A stretch of 64,000 nucleotides of DNA from an uncultured Sphingomonadales bacterium (GTDB lineage: Bacteria; Pseudomonadota; Alphaproteobacteria; Sphingomonadales; Sphingomonadaceae): positions 1 through 64,000 of the forward strand of contig CAILBC010000008.1 in assembly GCA_903832325.1 (NCBI GenBank). The letters are read 5' to 3'. This document shows, one piece after another, positions 52,553 to 62,070 of the stretch. Both the position numbers and the translations under genes were made by a program. Every line of letters begins with the position of its first letter. The first letter of the stretch is position 1. The notes beneath the pieces were generated by a model, which saw only the letters and a program-made list of their open reading frames with translations, did no database searches and was not told where the DNA came from.

Positions 52553-53478
52553 CAGCTTTCGCCTGCCTGCTTCTTGTTGCCGGCGGCCATCGCCTTGCCA
52601 TCGAGCCCGCCCAGCGAATTGCCGCTGACCAGATCGTTCTGCGCATGGGCGAAATGGTGCATGTGGAACACTGCGTCCATCGCCGTGCGCTTGCCGCGCA
52701 AATCCTCCACATGGTTGAGCGCCTGCTTGGTCAGCCAGTTGCCCAGCCGTGGCTGCGCGGCCAGTTTCGCCGCCCAGGCCGCAGTCGCCTCACGCAATTG
52801 GTCGCGCGGCACGATTTTGTTGACCATGCCGAACTGGTATGCGCGTTCGGCGCCCATGCGTTCGCCCAGCAGCAGGAATTCCTTGGCCACGCGCGGCGGC
52901 AATTCAAACCCGTGGGCAAAATATTCGACGCCGGGAATGCCCATGCGCACCACCGGGTCCTGAAAGAACGCGTCTTCGCTCGCCACGATCAGATCGCACA
53001 CCCAGGCCAGCATCAGCCCGCCGGCGATGCATGCGCCCTGCACCATCGCGATCGTCGGCTTGGGCAGATCGCGCCAGCGCCGGCACATGCCGAGATATTG
53101 TTCCTGTTCGCGGGTATAGAGCAATTCGGCGCCGGGTTTGTTGACGTGTTTTGCCACCATCAGCCGGTTTTCGAACTGGTGATGCAGATCGCGCCCCGGG
53201 GTGCCGATATCGTGCCCGGCGGAAAAATGCTTGCCCGTGCCCGCCAGCACGATCGCGCGGACATCATCATCCTGCGTCGCGCGCATGAACGCATCGTCTA
53301 GCGCATAAGTCATCTGCCCGTTCTGCGCATTGTTGAACTGGGGCCGGTTCATCGTGATCCACGCGACGTGGTCGATCACTTCGTAAAGGATCGGCGTATC
53401 GGTTTCATAGGCCGGATCAACGGCTTTGGGTTCGACCAGATCGTTCATGCTTGCGGCCTTTCCTGCCTGTGCGGTCAT
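52552..53478 (-). CDS. enoyl-CoA hydratase/isomerase family protein
   Basis: The 308-residue crotonase has oxyanion-hole segments GTGKHFSAGHDIG and QGACIAGGLMLAWVCDLIVASEDAFF and an N-terminal extension of about 25 residues. It is longer than EchA20 and clearly a different subgroup; a role like the ScdN-type hydratase of Comamonas steroid degradation is possible. The ATG at 53478 overlaps the ipdB stop by ATGA; an alternative ATG at 53448 has the better ribosome binding site AGGAAAGG. Confidence 0.84.
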   Translation of the reverse strand: MTAQAGKAASMNDLVEPKAVDPAYETDTPILYEVIDHVAWITMNRPQFNNAQNGQMTYALDDAFMRATQDDDVRAIVLAGTGKHFSAGHDIGTPGRDLHHQFENRLMVAKHVNKPGAELLYTREQEQYLGMCRRWRDLPKPTIAMVQGACIAGGLMLAWVCDLIVASEDAFFQDPVVRMGIPGVEYFAHGFELPPRVAKEFLLLGERMGAERAYQFGMVNKIVPRDQLREATAAWAAKLAAQPRLGNWLTKQALNHVEDLRGKRTAMDAVFHMHHFAHAQNDLVSGNSLGGLDGKAMAAGNKKQAGES

Positions 53479-54269
53479 GCGGCGGCACGCGCCGGGGGAT
53501 TGTCGCGGAACACGCCGGCGCGCACCCCGTGCGGGTCCATCGCGGCGATCACTGCCAGCGCAGCGTCATCGGGCAATGGGGTTTCGGGCAGATCGTCCAG
53601 CCGTTCCAGCGCAAAGCCGGTGGCGGCCTGCACTGCATCGAACGTGACGCCGGGGTGCAGCGAAATGACCCGCATGGCGTGATCGGTGCCGCCGAAATCC
53701 ATCACGCACAGATTGGTGATGATCCGCCGCAGATCGACGCCGGTGTAATTGCCGCCCGGCACGCGCCGCGCCGGATTGTAGCCCACGCCCGAAATCATGT
53801 CGACTTCGCCCGCCACGAACACGCGCGTCGAATGCTGCGGGAAAAAGAACGAATTGGGGTGATAGATCGTGTTGCCGGGAAAGCCGCGCACGCCCAGCAT
53901 CTGCGTTTTGGGCTGTTCGTGCGTGCCGCCGAGCCGCGACAGGTTGATCTGGCCGAACCGGTCGATCTGCGTGGGCGTGACCATCGCGTGGCGCCGCCCG
54001 GTCCACACCGCGCTGTCGAAAAAGCGGCTGAACGGCAAGTGGCCGGCCTTTTTGCGATCATCATAGCCGCGCGGGCCCAGCGGCACCGGCTGTTCGACCA
54101 GATAGGCTTCGCCATCGGTCATCATCAGTTCGGGGCTGTGCGTCATCCTGGCCAGGCTCGCGCCCAGGCGCGGGATCGGGCCGACGCCGGTGGCGATCAC
54201 TTCGCCATTGCCGCGAAACGCCTCGGCAGCGGCGACAATGCAAAGTTCTGCAAGCGTTATCTGGGTCAT
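53475..54269 (-). CDS. ipdB: IpdB, beta subunit of CoA-transferase-like ring hydrolase
   Basis: The 264-residue subunit has the class I CoA-transferase beta fold (GVGPIPRLGASLARMTHSP, LGVRGFPGNTIYHPNSFF, VAGEVDMISGVGYN). In steroid degraders IpdA and IpdB form a heterotetramer that hydrolytically opens ring C of the COCHEA-CoA type intermediate and does not transfer CoA. It overlaps ipdA by TGATG, giving equal subunit synthesis, and overlaps the following hydratase gene by ATGA. Confidence 0.87.
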   Translation of the reverse strand: MTQITLAELCIVAAAEAFRGNGEVIATGVGPIPRLGASLARMTHSPELMMTDGEAYLVEQPVPLGPRGYDDRKKAGHLPFSRFFDSAVWTGRRHAMVTPTQIDRFGQINLSRLGGTHEQPKTQMLGVRGFPGNTIYHPNSFFFPQHSTRVFVAGEVDMISGVGYNPARRVPGGNYTGVDLRRIITNLCVMDFGGTDHAMRVISLHPGVTFDAVQAATGFALERLDDLPETPLPDDAALAVIAAMDPHGVRAGVFRDNPPARAAA

Positions 54270-55168
54270 CAGAATATCGGCAGCGACAAAGCCGCTACCG
54301 CCTCCTTTCCGCCGAAAGATGCAAGATAGCCGGCCTCGTCCGCGCCGACGAAGCGATCGGCAACCGCGCTCCAGTCACCCGGATCTTTCGCCGCATCGGC
54401 ATAGGCCTTCAGCGCGCGGGCATCCCAGCCATACAGCGGCGGCATCGACGACGGATGCGCGCCGCAGGGCATTTCGACCACGCCGGTGACGAAACAGCGT
54501 TCAAAAGTCTGCGCCTGCGCGTCGTCGGGGTAATGGTCCTCGATCCGGTCAACCAGGTCCTCGCAACTGACGTAGCTGCGCGCCGCCGCCTTGGCGAACC
54601 ATTCGTCGTAATAAGTGTCCGCGCCAAACAGCTGGACATTGCCGCGCCAATCGCTGCGGTTGACATGGAGCAGCGCGGCATCGAGCTTCAGCGCGGGCAT
54701 CGCGATCAGCGTTTCGGCATCGGCATAAGGGCTGGTCACGGTTTTCAGCCCGCCCAGCACAGCCAGATCGGTGCCCAGGCCAACCCGCGTGGGCAAAAAC
54801 GGCAGGCCGAACGCGGCGGCCTTCAGCCCCCACTGGAACATGCCTTCATCCAGTTCCAGCACCTCGATCGCGCCGGCTTCGCGCGCTTTGCGAAACCACG
54901 GTTCGAGCGGGATCATGTCGAGCGAGACGAAGGCAAAAACCAGCTTTCTGACTTTGCCCGCCGCGCACAGCATGCCGACATCGGCGCCGCCATAGGCAAC
55001 CACGGTGAGGTCTTTCAGATCGGAGCGCAGGATTTCGCGCACCAGCGCCATCGGCTTGCGTCGCGGGCCCCAGCCGCCGATGCCCAGCGTCATCCCGTCG
55101 GACAATTGCGCAACGATTTCGGCCGCGGACATCCGCTTGTCGAGCGTGCCTTCTGTAATTCTGGTCAC
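54269..55168 (-). CDS. ipdA: IpdA, alpha subunit of CoA-transferase-like ring hydrolase
   Basis: The 299-residue subunit shows GMTLGIGGWGPRRKPMALVR, DLTVVAYGGADVGMLCAAGK, LDEGMFQWGLKAAAF and TVTSPYADAETLIAMP, all as in IpdA. It works with IpdB to open ring C by retro-Claisen-type hydrolysis. Translation is best placed at GTG 55168, which overlaps the dioxygenase stop by GTGA and gives a length close to the 292-residue mycobacterial protein; a longer open frame extends to 55228. Confidence 0.87.
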   Translation of the reverse strand: MTRITEGTLDKRMSAAEIVAQLSDGMTLGIGGWGPRRKPMALVREILRSDLKDLTVVAYGGADVGMLCAAGKVRKLVFAFVSLDMIPLEPWFRKAREAGAIEVLELDEGMFQWGLKAAAFGLPFLPTRVGLGTDLAVLGGLKTVTSPYADAETLIAMPALKLDAALLHVNRSDWRGNVQLFGADTYYDEWFAKAAARSYVSCEDLVDRIEDHYPDDAQAQTFERCFVTGVVEMPCGAHPSSMPPLYGWDARALKAYADAAKDPGDWSAVADRFVGADEAGYLASFGGKEAVAALSLPIF

Positions 55169-56091
55169 GCCGGTGCTCCCGCCTGTTGCTCTTTCATCGC
55201 TTTTTGCCAGGCCCATTCGTGGCCCCACACGCTGATCGCTTCGTGACGGGTGGTGACCCAGGTGCCAGGATCGATGACCAGGCTGTCGCAGCCGATTTCC
55301 AGATCGAACCCGCCCGGGGTCTGGACATAGAACCCGGTGGTTTCGTCATTCACATGGCGGCCGAGCGTTGCGCTTTCGGCATAGCCGAAGTGTTTCATGC
55401 GGTCGTGCGCCTTGCCCACGTCGATCAGGCTGGGCAATTCGAGCATGATGTGCACCGCGCCCGAAGGCGGCACCGGGCCTTCGCCAAAGGCGATCGAATG
55501 GTGGCGGCCATTATCGGCGTGCAGAAAGGCAAAGCCCATCGATGGCCCTTCCGGCCCGAACAGCTGGAACCGGGGCATGTCAGTTTCACGGAAACCCAGC
55601 ACATCGCGATGAAACGCCACGGTTTCATCGAAATTGGGCGCCGAAAACACCGCATGGCCCATGCCCATCGCGCCGGTGACGAACCCGGGCACGCCGATTG
55701 GCGATACGAACGGTTCGGCCGTGCGCGCATCGCCGCAATACAGTTCCAGCCCGTTGCCCGCCGGATCGCTGGTGCGGAACAGCGCATCGGCCCCGCGCGC
55801 CGCGGCGCCGGCGGCATCGGCCCATGCAACCGGGCGCCCGGCGGCAGCCACCGCCAGCGCCAGCGCATCGAGCGCGGCGCGATCGGCCACTTCATAACCG
55901 GCCGCCGTGAACCATTCGCGCGTGCCGGGCACCACCGCGATGCGGAACACGCGATCATCCACGCGATAGAGCGCGGCCCCATCGGCACCATCGGCAACCC
56001 GCATCACACCGGCGAATTCGGTCAGGAACCGATCCCACGCATCCGGTTTGGCGGTTTCGATGACAACATAGCCCAGCGCCTTGATCCCCAT
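55165..56091 (-). CDS. hsaC: extradiol ring-cleavage dioxygenase, HsaC-like
   Basis: The 308-residue type I extradiol enzyme has two vicinal-oxygen-chelate modules. Iron ligands read H146 (MGHAVFS), H214 (AVHIMLEL) and E265 (GFDLEIG), with the likely acid/base His in GRHHSIAFG, as in BphC and HsaC. HsaC cleaves the A ring of the catechol 3,4-DHSA between C4 and C5. ATG 56091 has AAGG upstream and lies five bases after the SDR stop. It is separated from the other hsa genes, which are on the opposite strand 1.2 kb away. A biphenyl-type substrate cannot be excluded by sequence alone. Confidence 0.85.
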   Translation of the reverse strand: MGIKALGYVVIETAKPDAWDRFLTEFAGVMRVADGADGAALYRVDDRVFRIAVVPGTREWFTAAGYEVADRAALDALALAVAAAGRPVAWADAAGAAARGADALFRTSDPAGNGLELYCGDARTAEPFVSPIGVPGFVTGAMGMGHAVFSAPNFDETVAFHRDVLGFRETDMPRFQLFGPEGPSMGFAFLHADNGRHHSIAFGEGPVPPSGAVHIMLELPSLIDVGKAHDRMKHFGYAESATLGRHVNDETTGFYVQTPGGFDLEIGCDSLVIDPGTWVTTRHEAISVWGHEWAWQKAMKEQQAGAPA

Positions 56092-56096
56092 GGCCT

Positions 56097-56897
56097 TCAG
56101 CTTCCTTTCACCAGATCGAGGAAATAGGGCCGTTCGCCCCCGCCATCGACATTGATCCGCGCGCCGCTGACCCAGCTGGCCAGATCCGACGCCAGCCACA
56201 GCACCGCACCCGCGACATCATCGCCGGTGCCCATGCGCTGCAACGGCATCGACCGGCCAACCGCAGCCTGTGCCGCGGCATCGCCATACGTCGCTTCGGC
56301 ATTTTCGGTCTGCACCAGGCCGACGATGATCGCATTGACGCGAATGCCCACCGGGCCCCATTCCTGCGCCAGGCTTTGCGTCAGGCTGAGCAACCCGGCC
56401 TTTGCCGCGCCATAGGCCGATGTCATCGGCGAAGGGCGAATGCCCGCGACGCTGGCAATATTGATGATGCCCGCCCCCGCGCGCCCACGAACGCCGGCCT
56501 GCATATGCGGATAGGCGGCCTGCGCCATATACATCGCGGCATGGAGATTGAGCTTCAGGATGGCATCGAAAAACCGGGGCGAGGCTTCGGCTGCGGCGGC
56601 CTGCGGCGAACCGCCGGCATTGTTCACCAGGATATCGATTCCGCCGAAATCCGCCGCTACGCCATCGACCAGCGCCCGGGCCTGATCGGGATCGCGGATA
56701 TCGGCGGCGCGAAACACCAGCGGCGCGGGCAGATCATCGGGCGCATTGCGGCCGCAGACCACCACTTTCGCCCCGGCACCGGCCAGCGCCAGCGCGATGC
56801 GCAGCCCCAGACCGCGCGTGCCACCGGTGACAATCGCAACCCGGCCGCCAAGATCAAGGCCAGGGGGAAGCGCGCTGTGGATGCCTGTCGTGCCCAT
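56097..56897 (-). CDS. short-chain dehydrogenase/reductase, first gene of the minus-strand steroid operon
   Basis: The 266-residue SDR has TGGTRGLGLRIALALAGAGA, the catalytic YGAAKAGLLSLTQSLAQEWG, and NAGG. It resembles the Rv3549c-type SDR next to echA20 and ipdAB in mycobacteria. It could oxidise a hydroxyl on the nucleus or on a ring C/D intermediate. It is the promoter-proximal gene of a run of about twenty minus-strand genes and faces the divergent hsa operon across a 370-base regulatory region. Confidence 0.83.
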   Translation of the reverse strand: MGTTGIHSALPPGLDLGGRVAIVTGGTRGLGLRIALALAGAGAKVVVCGRNAPDDLPAPLVFRAADIRDPDQARALVDGVAADFGGIDILVNNAGGSPQAAAAEASPRFFDAILKLNLHAAMYMAQAAYPHMQAGVRGRAGAGIINIASVAGIRPSPMTSAYGAAKAGLLSLTQSLAQEWGPVGIRVNAIIVGLVQTENAEATYGDAAAQAAVGRSMPLQRMGTGDDVAGAVLWLASDLASWVSGARINVDGGGERPYFLDLVKGS

Positions 56898-57267
56898 GAC
56901 GGGGCGAACTCTCCCTGCTGCGCCGGGCTTTCCCGGCAGCGATTATCGGCCCCGATGATCGATCATGGCCCGGATTCGAATTTGCATATATCGAAGGCGC
57001 AGACCCATTTCAATTGACGATTTGCGTATCCTACGGCTTTTGAAATTACGCGACATGCGCGAAAACTGCCCAAACGGACACAAATCGACATCATCGCGCC
57101 AAGGCTGGACAGCGCAACCGGGCGCGGCCATATCCTGCAACAATGGGGCAACAATCCACACCCGCCAAAACTGCGCAAAAATTGGCTTTCAATTCTCTTG
57201 CGCGATAAAACGGGATGATTGAGGATCGTTGCATAACGCAAATCATCAAATTGAAGGGAATGACGAC
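56898..57267. promoter_or_regulatory. divergent steroid-operon promoter region with opposing GATTTGCGT boxes
   Basis: ATTGACGATTTGCGTATC at 57013-57030 recurs with one change at 58108-58125 before hsaA, and both are followed by TTTT...TTACG at the same distance (33 bases from box start to TTACG). A reverse-oriented relative, minus-strand GATTTGCGTTATGC, lies at 57231-57244, 23 bases before the SDR start codon. The region is much more AT-rich than its surroundings and has no gene. Confidence 0.6.
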
Positions 57268-58017
57268 ATGCTGCTGAAGGACACTTGCGCGATTGTCACC
57301 GGGGGCGCGCGGGGCGTGGCCAAGGGCGTGGCCACCGCCTTTGTCAAAGCCGGCGCCAGCGTGGTGATCGTCGACCGCGAGGCCGAACTGGGCGAAGCCA
57401 CCGCGGCCGAACTGGGCGCGCTGGGCCCGGTGCATTTCATCAAGGCGGAACTGGCCGATCGCGCCGCGCTGCCGGGCATTGTCGAAGAAACCGTGCGCCG
57501 TTTTGGCCGGCTCGATACGCTGGTCAATGCGGCGCAGGCCTCCGCACAGCTGATGCTGATGGAGACCACGCCCGAGGCGATGGCGATTGCGTTTGATACC
57601 GGGTTCTGGCCGACATTCCTGCTGATGCAGGCGGCCTATCCGCATCTCGTCAAAACCGGCGGATCGGTGATCAATTTCGGCAGCGGCGCGGGCATCCAGG
57701 GCATGCCGACGCAGGCATCCTATGGCGCGGCGAAAGAGGCGATCCGGTCGCTTTCCAAAACCGCGGCGATCGAATGGGGGCCCGAAGGCGTGCGGGTCAA
57801 CGTGATCTGCCCGTTCGCGCTGTCCCCCGGGGTGGAAGCCTGGCGCGAAAAATTTCCCAAGGCCTATGCCGGGCAAATCGCCGGGGTGCCGCTGCGCCGG
57901 ATCGGCGATCCGGAAGAGGATATCGGCGGCGCGGCGGTGTTTCTGGCCAGCAGCCTGTCGCGTTATATGACCGGGCAGACGCTGATGGTGGATGGCGGGC
58001 AATTGCGCACATTTTGA
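57268..58017 (+). CDS. short-chain dehydrogenase/reductase, first gene of the hsa operon
   Basis: The 249-residue SDR has TGGARGVAKGVATAF in place of the usual TGxxxGIG (Val-Ala for Ile-Gly), NAAQ instead of NAG, and the catalytic YGAAKEAIRSLSK. Thus two common cofactor motif positions are altered, though the active-site Tyr and Lys are kept. ATG 57268 follows GAAGGGA. It is separated from hsaA by 196 bases holding another promoter box. Its step in steroid breakdown is unknown; a dehydrogenase for a ring hydroxyl is plausible. Confidence 0.82.
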   Translation: MLLKDTCAIVTGGARGVAKGVATAFVKAGASVVIVDREAELGEATAAELGALGPVHFIKAELADRAALPGIVEETVRRFGRLDTLVNAAQASAQLMLMETTPEAMAIAFDTGFWPTFLLMQAAYPHLVKTGGSVINFGSGAGIQGMPTQASYGAAKEAIRSLSKTAAIEWGPEGVRVNVICPFALSPGVEAWREKFPKAYAGQIAGVPLRRIGDPEEDIGGAAVFLASSLSRYMTGQTLMVDGGQLRTF

Positions 58018-58107
58018 ACGGGGTGCGGATCGCGGCGGGCGGCCACCCCGATCGATGCGGATAATCCTGACAGGAAACTGCACAATCAAAAGCCAATGCG
58101 CTTTTGC

Positions 58108-58145
58108 ATTGACCATTTGCGTATCTGGTGACATTTTAATTTACG
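58108..58145 (+). promoter_or_regulatory. GATTTGCGT-type promoter box upstream of hsaA
   Basis: ATTGACCATTTGCGTATC (58108-58125) differs from the box at 57013-57030 at one base, and TTACG at 58141 is in the same relative position. TTGACC could itself serve as a -35 element with CATTTTAAT near -10. The repetition before both hsa promoters suggests a common regulator. Confidence 0.55.
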
Positions 58146-58213
58146 AATGATTGCAAAAAAGTGCGCCGCAGTGAGTCGATCCTGCGGACAATGCAAGGGA
58201 GTGACTGGCACCA

Positions 58214-59491
58214 ATGGCAACCCTGGCAATGGCACCCCCTGCTGGTGCACACCTGATTGATGCCGGCGCCGCCGCCGGCACCAGTGCCCCGACTGCAGAA
58301 GTACGAACTGCAGAAGAACCGTCCGCAGAAGAATTGGCCGCCCGCGCCCGCGCGATGATCCCGGCCTTGCGCGCCCGCGCCGGGCGCTGCGTGGCCGATC
58401 GCGATGTGCCGGCAGAATCGATTGCCGAAATGCAGGCGGCGGGGTTTTTCCGCATTCTGCAGCCGCGCCGCTGGGGCGGATACGAAATGCATCCCAACGC
58501 CTTTTACGACGTGCAGAAGGCGCTGGCCGAAGGCTGCATGTCGACCGGCTGGATGTATGGCGTGGTCGGCTGCCACCCTTATGAAATCGCGCTGTTTCAC
58601 GAAGCGGCGCAGGCCGAAGTGTGGGGCGATGACCCTGCGACGCTGGTATCTTCAAGCTATCAGCCGGTGGGCAAAGTCACCGTGGTCGAAGGCGGTTTCC
58701 GCCTGTCGGGCCGCTGGGGTTTCTCCACCGGATCGGTGCATTGCCAATGGGTCGTGCTGGGCGCGCTGGTGCCGCCTGCCGAACCGGGCGGTGCGCCCGA
58801 CATGCGCGCATTCCTGCTGCCGCGCCGCGATTATGCGATCGATCGCGATGCCTGGCACGTGTTTGGCCTGCAGGGCACCGGCAGCCATGACGTGATCGTG
58901 GATGACGTGTTCGTGCCCGAATATCGCACCCACCGTTCGGTCGACGGTTTCCTGTGCACCAATCCCGGGCAGGAAACCAACCCGGGCCCGCTCTATACCC
59001 TGCCCTGGGCGCAAGTGTTCATGCGCTCGGTTTCGACGGCGGCGTTTGGCGGCGCGCGGGCGGCAATCAGCGCGGCGATCGACATTGCGCAAAGCCGCGT
59101 TTCCACCAACACCGGCAAGGCATCGAAAACCGATCCGTTCCTGATGGCGGCGATCGCCAGGGCGCATGCCCAGGTGATCGAAATGGAACAGACGCTGCGC
59201 CTGACGTTTGACGATCTGATGGCCCATGCCGAACGCGGGGAGCCGATCCCGATGGCCAAGCGCACGCTCTATGCCTACAATTCGTCCAGCGTGGTGCGGC
59301 GCCTGGCCGAACTGGTGGATGGCATGATGCAATTGCTCGGCGGGCGGGCGATCTATACGTCCAGCGCGATCATCCAGCCCTGGCTCGATCTGCATGCCGG
59401 CCGCGCGCATGTGGCCAACGATCCGGCCAATCGCACGCAGGATCTGGTCGGCGGCCTGCTGGGCGAAGCGCCCGGATTTACCTTTCTGTGA
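58214..59491 (+). CDS. hsaA: HsaA-like flavin-dependent 3-HSA monooxygenase, oxygenase component
   Basis: The 425-residue protein belongs to the acyl-CoA-dehydrogenase-fold group D flavin monooxygenases: RWGGYEMHPNAFYDVQKALAEGC, RWGFSTGSVHCQWVVLG, FGLQGTGSHDVIVDDVFVPEY, and a C-terminal AHVANDPANRTQDLVGG. HsaA hydroxylates the phenolic A ring of 3-HSA at C4 using FADH2 or FMNH2 from the reductase HsaB. No hsaB is found in this window. The N-terminal 40 residues are longer than usual and Ala/Glu-rich, coded by repeated CTGCAGAAG. It leads hsaD-hsaE-hsaG-hsaF. Confidence 0.87.
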   Translation: MATLAMAPPAGAHLIDAGAAAGTSAPTAEVRTAEEPSAEELAARARAMIPALRARAGRCVADRDVPAESIAEMQAAGFFRILQPRRWGGYEMHPNAFYDVQKALAEGCMSTGWMYGVVGCHPYEIALFHEAAQAEVWGDDPATLVSSSYQPVGKVTVVEGGFRLSGRWGFSTGSVHCQWVVLGALVPPAEPGGAPDMRAFLLPRRDYAIDRDAWHVFGLQGTGSHDVIVDDVFVPEYRTHRSVDGFLCTNPGQETNPGPLYTLPWAQVFMRSVSTAAFGGARAAISAAIDIAQSRVSTNTGKASKTDPFLMAAIARAHAQVIEMEQTLRLTFDDLMAHAERGEPIPMAKRTLYAYNSSSVVRRLAELVDGMMQLLGGRAIYTSSAIIQPWLDLHAGRAHVANDPANRTQDLVGGLLGEAPGFTFL

Positions 59492-59506
59492 TTGGACCCA
59501 TTGCCC

Positions 59507-60337
59507 ATGGCTGACTTTCGTTCTGCCACGCACCGCGTCAACGGTGACTACGACATCCACATCCAGGAAGCCGGCGATCCGGCCGCGCCGCCGCTGGTAT
59601 TCCTGCATGGCAGCGGCCCGGGCGCATCGGGCGCATCGAATTTCCGGCAGAACATCGCCGCTTTTGTCGGCGCGGGCTATCGCGTGATCCTCCCCGATCT
59701 GATCGGCTATGGCGCGTCGTCAAAGCCCGAAGGGATCGACTATACGCTGCAACTGTTCACCGACACGGTGTACGCGGCGCTGCTGGCGCATGGCGTGAAC
59801 GGGGCGAGCCTGATCGGCAATTCGCTGGGCGGCGGGATCGCGCTGCAATTGACGCTCGATCACCCGGAATTCACGCGCAATCTGGTGCTGATGGCGCCGG
59901 GCTGTGTCGCGCCGCGCGAGAGCTATTTCGTGATGCCGGGCATTGCCAAGATGGTGTCGAATTTCGGCGGGCCCGATTTCAATCTGGCGGAACAGAAACG
60001 GCTGGTGTCGAACCTGGTCCACCCCGATTTCGCGCCGAACATTTCCGACGATCTGGTGGCCGAACGCTTTGCCGTGGCGCGCACCCAGCCCAAGGATGTG
60101 CTGGTGCGGATGCGTACCCCCGATCTGGGCCCGCGCCTGGGTGACGTGGCGCAGCCGATCCTGGTGCTGTGGGGGCTGAACGACGAATTCTGCCCCGAAG
60201 CGCACGCCCGCCTGTTTCTCGACAATTGCCCCGATGTGCGCGCGATGACCTTTGGCCGCACCGGGCACTGGGTGCAGGTGGAACGCGCCGCCGAATTCAA
60301 CGCCTATGCGATCGATTTCCTCGATGCCCGCCGCTGA
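59507..60337 (+). CDS. hsaD: HsaD-like meta-cleavage product hydrolase
   Basis: The 276-residue alpha/beta hydrolase has the oxyanion segment HGSGPGASGASNFRQN and the triad S106 (GNSLGGG), D226 (GLNDEF) and H254 (GRTGHW), the arrangement of BphD/HsaD C-C bond hydrolases. HsaD splits 4,9-DSHA into the C5 dienoate and the propionate side-chain indane acid (DOHNAA). ATG 59507 is 15 bases after hsaA. It overlaps hsaE by 14 bases. Confidence 0.9.
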   Translation: MADFRSATHRVNGDYDIHIQEAGDPAAPPLVFLHGSGPGASGASNFRQNIAAFVGAGYRVILPDLIGYGASSKPEGIDYTLQLFTDTVYAALLAHGVNGASLIGNSLGGGIALQLTLDHPEFTRNLVLMAPGCVAPRESYFVMPGIAKMVSNFGGPDFNLAEQKRLVSNLVHPDFAPNISDDLVAERFAVARTQPKDVLVRMRTPDLGPRLGDVAQPILVLWGLNDEFCPEAHARLFLDNCPDVRAMTFGRTGHWVQVERAAEFNAYAIDFLDARR

Positions 60338-61121
60338 CAGAATTTCCGCATATGGTGCTGCGTTGCATGCCGCGCTGCGCGGGCGGCACACGCTGGCGCC
60401 GTTGATCGAGCAGGACGCCACGCTGACTGTCGGCGATGCCTATGCGATCAGCCTCGATTTCCTGGCGCGGCGGCTGGCCGAGGGCGAAAAGGTGGTCGGC
60501 AAGAAGATCGGCGCGACCAGCAAGGCGGTGCAGGACATGCTGGGCGTGCACCAGCCCGATTTCGGGTTTCTGACCGACTGGATGTGGATCACGGGGGATA
60601 TCGACATCGCCGGCAAGGCGCTGATTGCCCCGCGTGCCGAGGCGGAGATCGCGTTTTTCCTGAAAAGCGCGCTCAACGGCCCGGGGATCACCGCCGAAGA
60701 CGTGCTGGCGGCGACCGCATGCATCGCGCCGTGCTTTGAAATTGTCGACAGCCGCATCCGCGACTGGAACATCGGCATTGTCGACACCGTGGCCGACAAT
60801 GCCTCGTGCGGGGTGTTCGTGATTGGCGATGAACGCATCGACCCGCAGGGGCTGGACCTGCCTGCGCTGCATGTCAGCGTTACCAAAAACGGTGCGCCCC
60901 TGTCCGAAGGGGTGGGCGCCGCCGTGCAGGGCCATCCGGCGCAGGCGGTGGCCTGGCTGGCCAACACGCTGGGCGCGCATGGCGTCACGCTTGATGCCGG
61001 CGACGTGATCCTGTCGGGCAGCCTGGTCCCGCTGGCACCGGCCGTGGCCGGAGACCGTTTCGAAATGACCCTGCGCGACGGAGCGCGGCCGATCGGCCGC
61101 TGCGTCGCAAACTTTGTCTGA
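60324..61121 (+). CDS. hsaE: HsaE-like 2-hydroxypenta/hexa-2,4-dienoate hydratase
   Basis: The 265-residue protein matches the MhpD/HsaE family: [41 protein letters not shown], and [14 protein letters not shown]. It hydrates the C5/C6 dienoate from HsaD to a 4-hydroxy-2-oxoacid using a divalent metal bound by Glu residues in the RAEAEIAF segment. The ATG at 60324 lies within the end of hsaD. It is followed by hsaG after ten bases. Confidence 0.9.
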   Translation: MPAADRISAYGAALHAALRGRHTLAPLIEQDATLTVGDAYAISLDFLARRLAEGEKVVGKKIGATSKAVQDMLGVHQPDFGFLTDWMWITGDIDIAGKALIAPRAEAEIAFFLKSALNGPGITAEDVLAATACIAPCFEIVDSRIRDWNIGIVDTVADNASCGVFVIGDERIDPQGLDLPALHVSVTKNGAPLSEGVGAAVQGHPAQAVAWLANTLGAHGVTLDAGDVILSGSLVPLAPAVAGDRFEMTLRDGARPIGRCVANFV

Positions 61122-61131
61122 AGGACACGAC

Positions 61132-62070
61132 ATGGCACGCGTAAAGGCGGCAATCATCGGATCGGGCAATATCGGCACCGACCTGATGATCAAGATGATC
61201 AAATATCCGCAGAACATGGAACTGGCCATCGTGGTGGGCATCGATCCCGATTCCGAAGGGCTGCGCATGGCGCGCGAACACGGCATTGCCACCACGCATG
61301 AAGGGCTTGACGGGCTGCGCGCCCATCCGCTCTATCCCGAAATCGGCATCGCGTTCGACGCGACCAGCGCCTATGCGCACAAAGTGCATGACGAAGCGCT
61401 GCGTGCCGACGGCATCCAGGTGGTCGATCTGACGCCTGCGGCAATCGGCCCGTTCATCGTGCCCCCGGTCAACATGCAGGACCATCTGGGCGCGCCCAAT
61501 GTCAACATGGTGACGTGCGGCGGGCAGGCGACGATCCCGATGGTCGCCGCGGTCAGCCGCGTGGCCAAAGTGCACTATGCCGAAATCGTCGCCAGCGTGT
61601 CGTCGCGATCGGCCGGGCCGGGCACGCGCGCCAATATCGATGAATTCACCCGCACCACCGCGCGCGCCATCGAACAAGTGGGCGGCGCCACGCGGGGCAA
61701 GGCGATCATCATCCTCAATCCGGCCGAGCCGCCGATGATCATGCGCGATACCGTGTTCACCCTGTCCGAAGGCGGCGACGAGGATGCGATCCGTTCCTCG
61801 GTCAAGGCGATGGTGGCCGAAGTGCAGAAATATGTGCCCGGATACCGGCTGAAGCAGGACGTGCAATTTGAACGGTTTGGCGACAACAACCGGCTGAAAA
61901 TTCCGGGCCAGGGCGAATTTTCGGGCGTGAAGACGATGATCCTGCTCGAAGTCGAAGGCGCCGGCGATTACCTGCCGCCCTATTCGGGCAATCTCGACAT
62001 CATGACCGCCGCGGCCAAGGCGACGGGTGAATTGCTGGCCGCGCGCCGCATGGCAAAAGAGGTGGCATGA
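61132..62070 (+). CDS. hsaG: HsaG-like acylating aldehyde dehydrogenase
   Basis: The 312-residue enzyme has the NAD motif GSGNIGTD at residues 10-17 and the catalytic C129 in [12 protein letters not shown], as in DmpF/BphJ/HsaG. It converts the aldehyde from the aldolase to acetyl-CoA or propionyl-CoA, receiving it through a tunnel from HsaF. GAAGGAC lies upstream of ATG 61132. The stop overlaps the hsaF start by ATGA, supporting formation of the aldolase-dehydrogenase complex. Confidence 0.92.
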   Translation: MARVKAAIIGSGNIGTDLMIKMIKYPQNMELAIVVGIDPDSEGLRMAREHGIATTHEGLDGLRAHPLYPEIGIAFDATSAYAHKVHDEALRADGIQVVDLTPAAIGPFIVPPVNMQDHLGAPNVNMVTCGGQATIPMVAAVSRVAKVHYAEIVASVSSRSAGPGTRANIDEFTRTTARAIEQVGGATRGKAIIILNPAEPPMIMRDTVFTLSEGGDEDAIRSSVKAMVAEVQKYVPGYRLKQDVQFERFGDNNRLKIPGQGEFSGVKTMILLEVEGAGDYLPPYSGNLDIMTAAAKATGELLAARRMAKEVA

